A stretch of 64,000 bases of DNA from Takakia lepidozioides. Its lineage: Eukaryota; Streptophyta; Takakiopsida; Takakiales; Takakiaceae. How positions within the stretch are numbered: the first letter of the stretch is position 1; every line of letters starts with the position of its first letter. The notes below the pieces were generated by a model, which worked only from the letters and a program-made list of their open reading frames with translations, was not told the origin of the DNA and did not search any database. The DNA lies in assembly GCA_030704615.1 (NCBI GenBank), contig CM060732.1:29493053-29557052 (forward strand), in the 5' to 3' direction. Shown here one piece after another: positions 42,496 to 53,553 of this stretch. Position numbers and translations under genes: made by a program.

Positions 42496-45064
42496 TTGGA
42501 AAGTGAAGGGATAGATATTCCAACTACAGAACAGATAGTGGCAGAAATAGAGAAAGGGGACCTTCTCTATGAATATTCTGGTCTGGTCAAGGAGACAGAA
42601 ATCCCAGAGGTGCAACAGTTGCCCAAGGGAAATCCTGAGGTGCATATAATGCACACACCTGTGTGGAGGTACCACAGGCGGAAGGTCATGACACTGTAGC
42701 ACCGGTCATAGATGAAGTAGTTCAGGAAGAAAATCCGGTGGGACAATGGCCTGAATGGTTAGTGAGACATCATACTGTTGAAGATCGGGAGGAACAGCAG
42801 CAACCTCACCATGATGACCCTCAACAGGCAATGCTGATGAGTTCCATAGGCAGGACACTTAATTTGTTGGGGACTTATGTCAAATCCCATGTTCCAATTA
42901 CCCAATTGACAGCCTTGAAAGAGGAACTCAGGAAGGAGTTTGAGGCTCGACTTGCCACTGAGTGTGCAAACAAGGTCGATGAAGAGGTCACTCTCAAGAG
43001 ATGAAGCAGGACTTGGGCAATACAGAAATGGCTTTGCAATTGGCCAAGCAACAATTGATTGAGGCAGGCCTCGCGCAAGACCAGTTGCACGAAGCACATA
43101 AGCAACAGCTATACCAAATGCAGGTGCAGCATGAAAGCAAGTTGCAAGAACTGAATGCACTACATACGGAGTTGCAGACAGTGCATAACAGGATGGCGAT
43201 ACAATGTGCTACATTTACAACTATGCTTGACCAATCAACAAAAGAAATAAACAGTCAAGCGGAAAAATGTACGAAGGCAGAAGAAGAGAATGTTGAGCAA
43301 ATGAAGCTCATTGTCGATATGAAGAATACAATCTGTCGCAATGAAGATACTTTCAAGCAATACAGGCAGAGGAAGCTGATCAAGAGAAACACATCGTGGA
43401 GTTGCAACAAACCATCGTGGCCAATAGAAATGAAATCGGTCAGTAACAAGGCTTCGAAGGAAGCCAATAATCTACTTGCTGCTATGCGCAATTGGTTGAG
43501 CCACAGGCGAAGCGCATGGAGGCTTTACAACAGCAGTTGGAATTGTACAAGCTAAGAGAGGAGCAAACTCTCAGGGGAACCACAAGCAGCTTGGTGGATA
43601 ACAGCCTTATGCAGGTCTGGTTAGCACAAGGGCCAGTAGAGGGCAAAGCCCACGGAAGCTCACCCAAAGCGAGATGAATGAGCTCAGACTGCAGGTGCAG
43701 AACATTGCCACAACTACTATAGACAATGTCTATAGTAGGATAGCAGAGTTACAAGAGGATGTAGACGGACTCCAGACTCAAGTGGAAGACCTCACTTCAA
43801 ACATCGACCAAAGAGTCTATATCCCTCAGGAACAGCTAATGGCTTCTTATTTGCAAGCCAGAACTCTGGCTTTTCAGTCTTCACAGGAGGTGCAGGAGAT
43901 GCCAATGATACAGGAGCCAGTACCACCACCACCACAACAGGTCAGTGTACCAGTAGCTGAACCTGTGGTTACTACAACCACACCACAGCCACCACAGCCG
44001 GAGGTATGGGGCAATGCCGCTTTTAACCCACCTAAAACTCCAGCTGCAAGGGAGTACAGTAGGGCTATGATTATGCCCTTCAACCAAATTCCCATCATGT
44101 TGGATTTGGCTTGGAAAGAATTTAGTCCTCCGCAGTCATTCGCACATTACTACCAAATCATGCGTATTTGGCTGCCAGTGGCAACTAGGACTAAAGTTCT
44201 TCCAAACAATCGACATATTGAAGATCATCACTTTGCACAATACTGGCACGAGGCAGGTACCATGTTGAGGGAATTGGTTGCTTTCCAGGTTGTACATGGA
44301 CTCATTTATACCAAGACCAAGGAGATAGCAAGTATTGTCATGGGGTGCGGGCTATACTACGCTGCTTGTTTTCTGGTACGTTACCACATTGAGCAACAAA
44401 AGATGCAAAACACGCTTTCAAAGTTACTCCAGTGGAGATCATTGGGTATTACCTTCGGTGCCACCTCATATGTACCTATATGACCCAAAAGTTATGATGC
44501 AGAAGGATTCTCAAATTCGTTCATGGTTTCAAGCAGCCTGCAACCAATTGTCAACACAGAAATTCGGACTTGATGACATTTTCTATAAGGGACATGTGGC
44601 ATGGAAGTACTTGCACGCTGCACCAGTAATTGGTACCCCACTCATGGACAGACAAGGAGCTCAGTGTCTACACCAATTTTGCTGTTCAGCGGTTACACCA
44701 AGTTGTAAAATACAAACTTCCAGACATGGTAGGACAGCATTGTGCCCCAGATGATTCCACAAAAAGTTCGAAAATTAAAACACCTGAGAGGCGATGAGGA
44801 TTCTGATACAACTGTTTCTTCACAAATTCTTTTGACATGGGAGAAGACTATGCAATTCAGATGGAAGAGAAGAAACAAAGGGGATCTCCTATGCCGGAAA
44901 GATTACCTCGATATCAGCCTCCAGAAGGCCTCACTTATCCAGGTAGTGATCAACCATCTCCATCAACCAGAGACAGACCTCGGGCTCGTACACACAGCCC
45001 ACCACGAAACTCTCAACGTCAACAAGGTGCTCACTCACAAAGGTTTGCTACTCGGAAACAGTAA
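42496..45064 (+). pseudogene. Element C 3' frames 2: coiled coil and conserved C-terminal block
   Basis: Acidic frames (42496-43004) lead to a long coiled coil (43001-43560 and 43674-43860: AKQQLIEAGLAQDQLHEAHK, MNELRLQVQNIATTT), a Pro/Val/Thr-rich linker, then AREYSRAMIMPFNQIP, ASIVMGCGLYYAACFLVRY (44330-44400), YMTQK-like and KYLHAAPVIGTP segments, and a basic Pro/Arg/Gln-rich end (RQQGAHSQRFATRKQ) at 45064. Frameshifts near 43555, 44400 and 44740. Element A has the same order of parts, so this is a conserved extra protein of both families. Confidence 0.6.
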
Positions 45065-45080
45065 ACCGTGAGGACACGGC

Positions 45081-45102
45081 TTTTTGAGGGGGGAAGGGGT
45101 AA
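45081..45102 (+). promoter_or_regulatory. Polypurine tract of element C
   Basis: tttttgaggggggaaggggt then aa, immediately before the 3' LTR; identical, inverted, in D at 53532-53553. Confidence 0.8.
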
Positions 45103-45886
45103 TGACAGAGGACTGTAGAGGGGGGTTTACACTGGACCCCGGGTTCACAGGTACACAGCCGTCACAGTCGTTCACATCACAGCCCGTCACAGTCGTCACA
45201 GTCACAGCAGTTCACAGCCCGACACAGCCAAACACAGCCAGTCACCGCTTGACACAGCTGTCACGATAATAGGGAACGAAGAGTAGGACAGGGAACGACT
45301 GTGGGGAACAACACCTGTGAAGGGAACATGTTAGTTCACAGACGACGGTTAGAGAGGGAAACGGTTAGAGAACCGCGGATAGGAGGAAAGGGAGAAACGG
45401 GGAATGAAGGGAGAGGATATTCGGAGGAGGACTTGGAGTCAGGAGGAGCGGAGATCGGAGGAAGAGATGGAGAGCACGATGAAGGAGAAAGAGGATTAGT
45501 AGATGCTTGTTATATGCAAAGCTGTAGTGATATTGGAGAGCAGATTAGAGACATAATGGCTTCGGCCTGATACCTGATAAATCATAATCTGATACTTATA
45601 CGATACAATCACACTGTGTAGAGAGATCTGAGTGAAGCTGTGGATTGAATGGATGAGTGAAGGAAACCGATAGATTGATGAAGCAAACTGATACTTAATT
45701 ATCAATGTAAGGTAGCTAAGATGAATGCGGAAAGGGAAACAAATAGGAAACACCCCCATGATACACTAGCTGTAGGTCATGACTGATTGTTCTGCGCGGG
45801 CTGAGTACTTAGAGATTTCCAACTCTTCTATCTTGGAGTTTCCGCCTCGGATAGCGAAGGGATGGGTGAGTAAAAGCCGCGCGACA
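45103..45886 (+). repeat. Element C 3' LTR, shortened
   Basis: 784 bp. Compared with the 5' LTR it lacks about 96 bp between two copies of actgtag (32985 and 33081 in the 5' LTR) and differs in cacagcc copy number. It ends gcgcgaca and is followed by the AGGAC duplication. Confidence 0.92.
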
Positions 45887-46696
45887 AGGACTACAAAATT
45901 GCTGCACCATTGACACGACTTATAGGGAAGGACAAATTTGTATAGGACGAAAAGGCTGACCAGACATTTGAAAGGCTGAAGCAGATATTTACAACGGCTC
46001 CAATACTGGTACATGCAGACCCATCTAAACCATTCTTCTTGGAAGCAGATGTATCGGACTTTGCACTTGGCGCTATACTCTCTGAATATAGTACAGATGG
46101 CCGACTTCACCTTGTTGGTTTTCGTTCTCGCAAATTTTCCGCTGCAATGATCAATTATGAAATCCATGACAAAGAACTTCTAGCGATCATCGATGCTTTT
46201 GAGGAGTGGCGTCATCTACTGAAGGGAGGTAAACATCAAGTCACTGTCTACACCGATCACAAAAACCTCGAATATTTTATGACTGCTCGTTTTTTGAATT
46301 GACGTCAAGCCAAATGGGCTATGTCATTAGCAAGGTTTAATTTTGTTATTACCTATCGCCCCGGACATCTTTAAGGGAAACCCGATGCTCTTTCTCGACG
46401 ATCGTATCTTGCGCCGAAAAAAGGGGAGGCAGCTTTCGACCAACAGAAATCCATCAAATTGAAACCAGCAAATCTCCAATTGAATATGTTATCCATGTCC
46501 ACCTATGACGATGCAAAGATCATAAAGGAGATTCAGGAAGCACTGAAGAGCGACCAATTTGCTACAATATATATACCTCCAGGACCTACACGACTTCGAA
46601 TTCTTCAAACATCTCATAATCTTCCGGCTGTAGGACATTTCGGCTTCAACAAAAGAATGGAATTGATATCCAGGGACTATTGGTGGCCCCAGATGT
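45887..46696 (+). pseudogene. Element B RNase H and integrase zinc domain
   Basis: KDYKIAAPLTRLIGKDKF continues the reverse transcriptase. RNase H: FLEADVSDFALGAIL, NYEIHDKELLAIIDAF, VYTDHKNLEYF. Stops at 45943, 46303 and 46372 interrupt. Then YRPGHL, KPDALSRRSYL, and the zinc domain start HNLPAVGHFGFNKRME followed by YWWPQM, cut by element E. Confidence 0.85.
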
Positions 46697-46725
46697 CATT
46701 AGAAGGAAAACGCGGAATAACCACT
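46697..46725 (+). repeat. Left terminal inverted repeat of element E
   Basis: Starts cattagaagg instead of CACTA; 26 of 29 bases match the inverted right end at 52091-52119. Confidence 0.88.
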
Positions 46726-47560
46726 GGCCCCCTTAACCACTCTATAAATCACTCCAAGTAATGGTAACCACTAGCCAGTGGTTAACTCCGATGAAATGCC
46801 ACGGTGGCATCATATGGAGTGGTTGGAAGTGGTTTCAACCACTAAGTAATCCACGTGTAATATTTAATTTTATATTTATTATTCGACATTAGGTCAAATA
46901 TTTATATTAAAATAATGATAATATCCGGGTACAGTGATAAATTATGAGTGGTTAAAGACACCTCAGTGATGGGAAGTGGTTGAAACCACTTTCTACTCCA
47001 CGTGTAATAATTTATTTATTTTTAGATTTTTATCATTCAAAATATATTATTCCACGTGGACAAGGATAGTATACGTAGATCTGGAGTGGTTAAAGACCCC
47101 CCAGTGATTGGTACCACTTGCACAGTGGTGGAATGTGAGTGATTAAGACCATTTTGTAACTGGAACCACTTTTCAAGTGGGCACTTGTGAGTGGTTACAT
47201 ACACGTGAGTGATTGGTACCACTTCTGTGGTGGGTTGTGAGTGGTTGAAGACACCTGAGTGATGGGAGGTGATTGAAACCACTTGCTATTCCACGTGTAA
47301 TAATTCAATTTTTATTTAAGATTTATTATTTCGGAATATATTTTAATTATGAACTATATTATTCCACGTGGACGGGGACAATATACGTAGATCTGGAGTG
47401 GTTAAAGACCCCCATTGATTGGTACCACTTTGAGAGTGGTGTAGAGTGAGTGGTTACAGACCATTTAGTAACTGGAACCACTCGGCCAGTGGTTACGCGT
47501 GACTGATTACATACACACCAGTGATTGGTATTACTTCTGTGGTGATACATGAAAAACTTT
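46726..47560. repeat. Left subterminal repeat region of element E
   Basis: Many copies of agtggttaaagac, gattggtaccactt and attccacgtg, in both orientations. A segment at about 46985-47130 recurs at 47275-47425. AT-rich blocks lie between. Such arrays bind the transposase in CACTA elements. Confidence 0.8.
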
Positions 47561-47752
47561 AGTGGTTTGTGTGTTGATGGAAAACCCAAAATCCATCCAT
47601 CTATCACTACATTCATCCATCCAGTCATGAGTTGAGGGGACTTAGCATTTTTTTTTTCTTCCCTGCCACTGTGGCATCTGTTTGTTTTCTTTGTGTCGAG
47701 TTCGATCGTGAGAGACAAACAGGACAGAGCTGTGTTTGTTTTCTTATAGCGT

Positions 47753-48250
47753 TGAGTCATGAGAGATGACGAGCAGAGATGGTGGGATAGGGGCAGACAG
47801 GGACTCAAGACCTAGAATCGGGGCATGAAGGTGTGCACAATGGTGGGACAACCGCGATCACAAGGTGTGGCTTTTTCTCAATGTACAATGACGAGCAGAG
47901 CTGGTGGGATAGGGGGCAGACAGGGACTCAAGACCTAGAATCGGGGCATGAAGGCGTGCACGATGGTGGGACAACCGCGATTGCAAGGTGTGGCTTTTCT
48001 CAATGTACAATGAGCTGATGGGATAGGGGCCAGACAGGGACTCAAGCCCTAGAATCGGGACATGAAGGCATGCACGATGGTGGGACAACTGCGATCGCAA
48101 GGTGTGGCTTTTTCTCAATTCTCAATGTACGATGACGAGTGGAGCTTGTGGGATAGGGGGCAGACAGCCCTAGAATCGGGGCATGAAGGCGTGCACGATG
48201 GTGGGACAATCGCGATCGCAAGTTGTGGCTTTTTCTCAATGTACGATGTG
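47753..48250. repeat. Tandem repeat 1 in element E, unit about 120 bp
   Basis: Four copies starting near 47753, 47885, 48004 and 48126, each with gtgggataggg, gacagggactcaag, agaatcggggcatgaagg and ggtgtggctttt. The short frames in it are repeat artefacts. Confidence 0.85.
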
Positions 48251-48775
48251 AAGAAGTTTGTCCATCCTGCAAATGCGGGCTCTTGGCTCCTGTTAGACGT
48301 ACCATGATTTCGTATTCTTCCTGATGTTTACAAGGTTTTTGGGAGAGTCAGGTTGGTCTTAGCAGATTGTATTTTCAAGTTTGTGTTTCAATCTATGCTC
48401 GCTCAACTGCACCGTGGTGGTTCTCATGGACCAATCCGCCATTACCAGACTACAGACACAAACAGCACAAACAAGAGGTCCGTTTATGGGGAGTCAAATC
48501 CTCCATAGATCATGACAGAAGGTCAAGGACAATGTGGTGAGGGCACCTTCTTCTTCGACCTATTTCAGAGCTTGCATGAGTTTTTTACCGATCCTTGCCG
48601 ATGGTGGGACAATCGCAATAAGGTGTGACTTTTCCTTAATGTAGGATGTGAAGAAGTTTGTCCATCCTGCAAATGTGGGCTTTTGGCTCCTGTTAGTACA
48701 GGTATTCTTCCTAATGTTTACAAGGTTCTTGGAGAATCAGCTTGGTCTTAGCACCCGCTGATTCCATTTCCTGAT
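48251..48775. other. Element E interior with duplicated segments
   Basis: gaagtttgtccatcctgcaa and tattcttcctaatgtttaca occur near 48252 and 48330 and again near 48654 and 48706 and 49633 and 49691, showing segmental duplication. No gene recognised. Confidence 0.6.
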
Positions 48776-49290
48776 TCAACTATTTCAGCCTGTTTTGCCC
48801 TCTATCAGACTTGGGCCTGATATGCAATATATTGAATTCTGTAAGTTAGCTCGTTGGTGCAAGAGAGAGAGTCAGCTTGGTCTTAGCAGGCCGTGAGGGC
48901 ACCTTCTTCTTCAACCTATTTCAGCCTGTTTTGCCCTCTTATTAGACTCAGGCCTGATATGAATATTGAATTCTGTTAAGTTAGCTCATTGGTGCAGAGA
49001 GAGAGTCGGTTGGTCTTAGCAGGCCGTGAGGGGCACCTTCTTCTCAACCTATTTCAGCCTGTTTTGCCCTCTTATCAGACTCGGGCCTGATATGCATATT
49101 GAATTCTGTAAGTTAGCTCGTTGGTGCTAGAGAGAGAGTCAGCTTTGGTCTAGGCAGGCCGTGAGGGCACCTTCTTCTATTGCAGCCTTTTTTGCCCTCT
49201 TATCAGACTCGGGCCTGATATGCATATTGAAATCTGTAAGTTAGCTCGTTGGTGCAAGAGAGAGAGTCAGCTTGGTCTTAGCAAGCCGTG
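48776..49290. repeat. Tandem repeat 2 in element E, unit about 125 bp
   Basis: About four copies containing ggcaccttcttc, tttcagcctgttttgccctc, cgggcctgatatgcatattg and agttagctcgttggtgc, ending agagagagtcagcttggtct. Partial copies appear near 48540 and 50095. Confidence 0.85.
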
Positions 49291-49380
49291 CCTTGTTCAA
49301 AGCTGGAATTGTACCTAATGTCATTTTGAACACTGCCTGACAGCTCTGGAAAAGTGGAAAGAGGTCGACATGTTTGCAAA

Positions 49381-49446
49381 ATGAAGGCCTTGCTTGGTGC
49401 CTGCAAGATCCATGGCAATGTGGAGATGGCTGAACGTGCGGCATGA
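49381..49446 (+). pseudogene. Captured PPR gene fragment 1 (E-motif region)
   Basis: The frame reads MKALLGACKIHGNVEMAERA then stops, the conserved E-motif start of plant organelle RNA-editing type PPR proteins (compare LLGACRIHGN). Just before it, 49295-49330 gives FKAGIVPNVILNTA, PPR-like. Such proteins bind RNA in organelles; this is only a fragment. Confidence 0.75.
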
Positions 49447-49875
49447 AGATACCTTCTTCAACACATTTCACCCTGTTTTTCCCTGTTACCAGAGTAGTCC
49501 CTAAATTTTCATGTAGAATTCTACAAGTTAGCTCGTTCATGATGTGAGGTTGCATGAGTTTTATACCGATCATTCACGATGGCGAGACACCCGCAATCAC
49601 CAGGTGTGGCTTTTCTTAATGTACGATGTGGAGAAGTTCGCCCATCCTGCAAAGGTGGCTCTTGACTCCTGTGAGTACCATGATTTGGTATTCTTCCTAA
49701 TGTTTACAAGGTTCTTGGGAGAGTCAGCTTGCAGGTAATGTCAGATTGGTCTGTGAGAACCACCACGGTGCAGCTGATAGTGGGGACTTTGACCGCATGG
49801 ACCCCAAATAGTCCCAAGCCAACCACGAGGAGGTTGGTGGGACAATCGAGGGGGGAGCAGGCTGGTGGGTCAGTC

Positions 49876-50083
49876 GGAAGGATGTATGCATGATTTGTGC
49901 AGAGCTTGGATAGCTGAGGGAGCAGGGGGAGAGTCTGGCCGATCCTGATTCATCCAAGAGGGTGGGACTTCAAGCTCACGATTACCTATAATTCCCTGTA
50001 GATCAATAGCTGCAAGAAATCTGCATGGGTAGATGGTCAACTGGAAGCCGCAGCAGCAGCGGCACAATTGATAAAATCAGGCA
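49876..50083. repeat. Direct duplication in element E, copy 1
   Basis: Matches 50459-50667 with scattered changes (ggatgtatgcatgatttgtg, gattcatccaagagg, ataaaatcaggcac). Confidence 0.8.
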
Positions 50084-50458
50084 CTGCTAATGAAGACACC
50101 TTCTTCAACACATTTTCACCCTGTTTTTTCCCTCTTATCAGAATTGGCCCTAAATTTTCATGTTGAATTCTGCAAGTTAGCTGGTTGAGTGAACCTTTGA
50201 TAGTTTGGAGTGACTTTGACATGGTACTGCCAATGTAACAACAGGGAAGTATCCAAAAACAGGTAACAGCTGAGACGAGGAGAAGCTGTGGAATGAATAC
50301 TTTTCTGACCCCAGTCAATAGTGAGACAATCGAGGCAAAAAGGTGAATGCCTGTTGGATTACAGAGAGTAGCAGATGCAATTGACCATAATGATAAGTTC
50401 AGTTGGGTGTTTCCTAGAACAAATCTAGACTGTCATTGTCAGGTGCTAGCAGCAAGGC

Positions 50459-50667
50459 AAGGATGTATGCATGATTTGTGCAGCGGCATGGATAGCTGAA
50501 GGAGCAGGGATAGAGTCTGGGTCCAGATTCATCCAAGAGGGCTAGACTTCAAGCTCCAGATTACCTATGATTCCATGTGGATCAATAGCTACAAGAAACC
50601 TGCTGCATGGGTAGATGATCAACTAAAGGTAACAGCTGCAGCGGCACGATTGATAAAATCAGGCACC
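50459..50667. repeat. Direct duplication in element E, copy 2
   Basis: Second copy of 49876-50083, about 580 bp downstream, leading into PPR fragment 2. Confidence 0.8.
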
Positions 50668-50712
50668 TCAACCATGACCACAGCTTCTGAAAGAGGATCA
50701 AGAGAGGTGGCT

Positions 50713-50961
50713 GAACAAGATGTGGTGTTTTGGACTGCCATGATTGCAAGGGTATGGGATTAAGGCTTTGGAAACTTAGGAGCAAATGATGTGGGATGGG
50801 ATGAAGCAAGACCAAGTCCTGTTCATTTGTGTTTGTAATATGCATATGGGAGCCTAGCAGCCCTGGGAAGGGGCAAAGAGGTTCATGGTGACATTATCAA
50901 AGCTGGAATTGTACCAGATGTCATTTTGAACATTCCCTTGGTGTACATCTACATCAAATGT
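50713..50961 (+). pseudogene. Captured PPR gene fragment 2
   Basis: EQDVVFWTAMIAR, then ALET, a TAG, EQMMWDGMKQDQVLFICV, a second stop, and LAALGRGKEVHGDIIKAGIV then PDVILNIPLVYIYIKC: about 83 codons with the spacing of P-L-S type PPR repeats (DVVSWTAMI, LGxGKxVH). Two stops show decay after capture. It lies on the plus strand of element E. Confidence 0.82.
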
Positions 50962-52090
50962 GAGCCTGGCAGCCCTGGCCAGATAAGAACATAAAGAGGG
51001 CTTACAATTTCGTTCGCCCCGGCGTAGACATTGCTAGCAATGAGAAGAAGGCAGGAAAGCAGTTCAGTGTTCCTAGCATGCATGCGGAGACGTCGTGTAG
51101 AAGTTAGGCTCAGACTTTTATCATGGCTGGATTTTATTGACAGTGTTCCAGCACTTACTCTCTGGGATTTTATTTTATTTTGTGGAGCTTGAATCCCCAA
51201 TGGTACTTCTTTCACTACAATAGTGGTATGTGTTCCTCTAGTCATGTTCCTAACCACTTGCACGCCACTGTAATAGTGGTATAGTTCAAAACTATAAGAG
51301 TAGCCAAATACACACAATTGCCTCCATTACCACTCCTGTAGTGGTATAAGTAATCACCTATATATTACTGTATTAGTGTTATGAATTCCTCCAATGGTAT
51401 TCCTAATCACTTACACACCACTCTGTTAGTAATCATTCCAATCCATAGTTCCCACTCAGAGAGACACCATGGATGATTCAAACAGCTTATATACCACTAT
51501 GTGGGTAATCATTCCAATGACCTGCTGAGAGACGTCATCCACTCACATAACCACGGTTTGAGTGATATTGTATATTCTCAGTTTTCATAGAATGACTCTG
51601 TGAGTCATTTCGCGATCACTCAACAAGTGGTTTCGGAAGTCATTGAATTTTTCACTCCATCCATTTCGTAGCACCGACACAGGACACGTGTCCATGCTAA
51701 GAGTGTCGCCACGTGTCAACGTAATCTCCAATATCATGCACGGACCACCGACTTCCACGTGTCCACTGGAAAACGGAAGTGGTTACTTTACCACTATGAC
51801 ACGTCAGTTTACCACGTGACACGTCAGAAGTGGTTGGTTTACCTTTACCTCAGTGAAACGTCATTGATACGTCACAGTGGTGAGTTTACACGTCACAGTG
51901 GTTAATTTACCAGTATGACATGTCAGCGAACATGTGTCCACCCGGACGTGAGTGGTTCGAACCACTGTCCTTAACCACTGATGCCACGTAATGTCTTTTA
52001 CCACTCACTTGTCCTAATCCACTGGTTCTTCATCACTCTGGGGCCAGAGTGGTTTGGTGTCTTTTACCACTCAAAATGAGTGGTTAACAG
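50962..52090. repeat. Right subterminal repeat region of element E
   Basis: From about 51200 on, words accactt, agtggtta, tccacgtg and cacgtcag recur densely in both orientations. No gene. Confidence 0.75.
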
Positions 52091-52119
52091 AGTGGTTATT
52101 CCACGTTTTTCTTCTAGTG
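52091..52119 (-). repeat. Right terminal inverted repeat of element E
   Basis: Read inward it starts CACTAGAAGAAAAACGTGG, a canonical plant CACTA end. Confidence 0.9.
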
Positions 52120-52615
52120 TATGGAAACTCGTGAAAGAATTTATAAAATCTTGCGACACGTGTGCTAGAGCGAAGGGACCATGACATCGACCTTACGGCC
52201 TTCTTCAACCATTACCCATTCCCAAGGGTCCATGGTCGTCCGTGTCTATGGACTTTATTACGGACCTTCCAATTTCCAAGACCACCGATTCAATCCTTGT
52301 TATTGTAGATCGTTTTACGAAGATGACACATTTCATTCCATGTAATAAGACGGTTACCGGCGAGGAAACTGCAAGACTCTTCTTCAATAATATCTACCGC
52401 ATTCATGGACTCCCGAATGACATCGTATCTGATCGAGGACCACAGTTCATATCAAATTTCTGGAGGGGATTATTTCACATATTGGATACTAAGATCAACC
52501 TCTCTACAGCTAATCATCCACAGACTGATGGTCAAACCGAACGTGTACACCAGATTTTGGAATAGTATCTTCGCTGTACGATAAATTATCACCAAGATAA
52601 TTGGACGGACCTTCT
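52120..52615 (+). pseudogene. int: Element B integrase core, interrupted by element D
   Basis: FIKSCDTCARAK (zinc-domain Cys pair), then SMDFITDLPISKT with the first Asp, IVDRFTKMTHFIPC, DIVSDRGPQFIS with the second Asp, and NHPQTDGQTERVHQ with the Glu: a D,D35E triad. The frame 52242-52565 is open; a TAG follows at 52563. Element D cuts it at NWTDLL. Confidence 0.88.
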
Positions 52616-53531
52616 TGTCGCGCGGCTTTTACTCACCCATCCCTTCGCTATCCGAGGCGGAAACTCCAAGATAGAAGAGTTGGAAATCTCTAAGTACTCA
52701 GCCCGCGCAGAACAATCAGTCATGACCTACAGCTAGTGTATCATGGGGGTGTTTCCTATTTTCCCTTTTCCGCATTCATCTTAGCTACCTTACCATTGAT
52801 AATTAAGTATCAGTTTGCTTCATCAATCTATCGGTTTCCTTCACTCATCCATTCAATCCACAGCTTCACTCAGATCTCTCTACACAGTGTGATTGTATCG
52901 TATAAGTATCAGATTATGATTTATCAGGTATCAGGCCGAAGCCATTATGTCTCTAATCTGCTCTAATATCACAGCTTTGCATATAAAGCATCTACTAATC
53001 CTCTTTCCTCCTTCATCGTGCTCTCCATCTCTGCCTCCGATCTCCGCTCCTGCCTGACCCGAAGTCCTCTCCGAATAATGATCCCCCTTCATTCCCCGTT
53101 TCTCCCTTTATCCTCCTATCCGCGGTTCTAACCGTTTCCCTCTCTAACCGTCGTATGTGAACTAACATGTTCCCTTCACAGTGTTGTTCCCACAGTCGTT
53201 CCCTGTCCTACTCTTCGTTCCTATTATCGTGACAGCTGTGTCAAGCGGTGACTGGCTGTGACTGGCTTGTGACTGGCTGTGTGGCTGTGTCTGCTGTGTG
53301 TGACGGCTGTGTGGGCTGTGACTGCTGTGACGACTGTGACGGGCTGTGTGGGCTGTGTGGGCTGTCTGTGACGACTGTGACGGGCTGTGTTGGCTGTGTG
53401 GCTGTGAAAAACCCCCCTCTACAGTGCGCTGCTGTCACCCCTAAGGCTCCTGTTGGTCTCAGTCTGTGCAAAAATTAAGGGTACCCTACAGATCCCGTAT
53501 AAGTGTCTAAGTCCCCTACAGTCCTCTAACA
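52616..53531 (-). repeat. Element D 3' LTR
   Basis: 916 bp, tgtcgcgcgg at the left to cctctaaca at the right, i.e. TG to CA on the minus strand. It keeps the segment missing from the 3' LTR of C. Its cacagcc repeat is at 53235-53405. Confidence 0.93.
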
Positions 53532-53553
53532 TTACCCCTTCCCCCCTCAAAAA
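53532..53553 (-). promoter_or_regulatory. Polypurine tract of element D
   Basis: Inverse of the C tract at 45081-45102, directly next to the LTR. Confidence 0.8.

Larger units (their letters stand above)
32976..45886 (+). mobile_element. Element C: Ty3 retrotransposon with extra 3' coding region
   Basis: LTRs at 32976-33932 and 45103-45886, TG/CA ends, AGGAC duplications at 32971-32975 and 45887-45891. Internal order: primer site, gag, protease, reverse transcriptase, RNase H, integrase, repeat-rich spacer, conserved 3' frames, polypurine tract. It shares the primer site and the protein layout with element A but has its own LTR. Several frameshifts make this copy inactive. Element D is a close copy in the opposite orientation. 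Confidence 0.93.
46697..52119. mobile_element. Element E: non-autonomous CACTA transposon with PPR gene fragments
   Basis: The right end, read inward, begins CACTAGAAG; the left begins CATTAGAAG. The two 29-bp ends match at 26 positions. Flanks TGT (46694-46696) and TAT (52120-52122) are a 3-bp duplication with one change; excision restores the integrase frame of B (QMWKLVKEF). Subterminal regions are packed with agtggtta/accactt words, as in En/Spm elements. The centre holds tandem repeats and captured PPR gene pieces, but no transposase, so it needed a helper. Confidence 0.88.
4975..52615 (+). mobile_element. Element B: old Ty3-type LTR retrotransposon split by four insertions
   Basis: B starts with an LTR at 4975. 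Its coding region reads gag, protease, reverse transcriptase, RNase H, integrase on the plus strand across four pieces: 4975-6067, 30960-32975, 45887-46696 and 52120-52615. Removing the elements between the pieces restores continuity. Gag resumes across the CATTT duplication. The reverse transcriptase end FYRIFIKD continues with KDYKIAAPL. The YWWPQM of the integrase zinc domain continues with a KLVKEF segment. The DSGAS protease and the connection sequence suit a chromovirus-like Ty3 element. Many stops and frameshifts show that it is dead. Its 3' LTR lies outside the window. Confidence 0.88.

Noticed and set aside
47833-48307. Small proteins in element E (HDGGTTAIxRCG repeats)
   Set aside because: They are translations of the 120-bp tandem repeat without a consistent frame over all copies.
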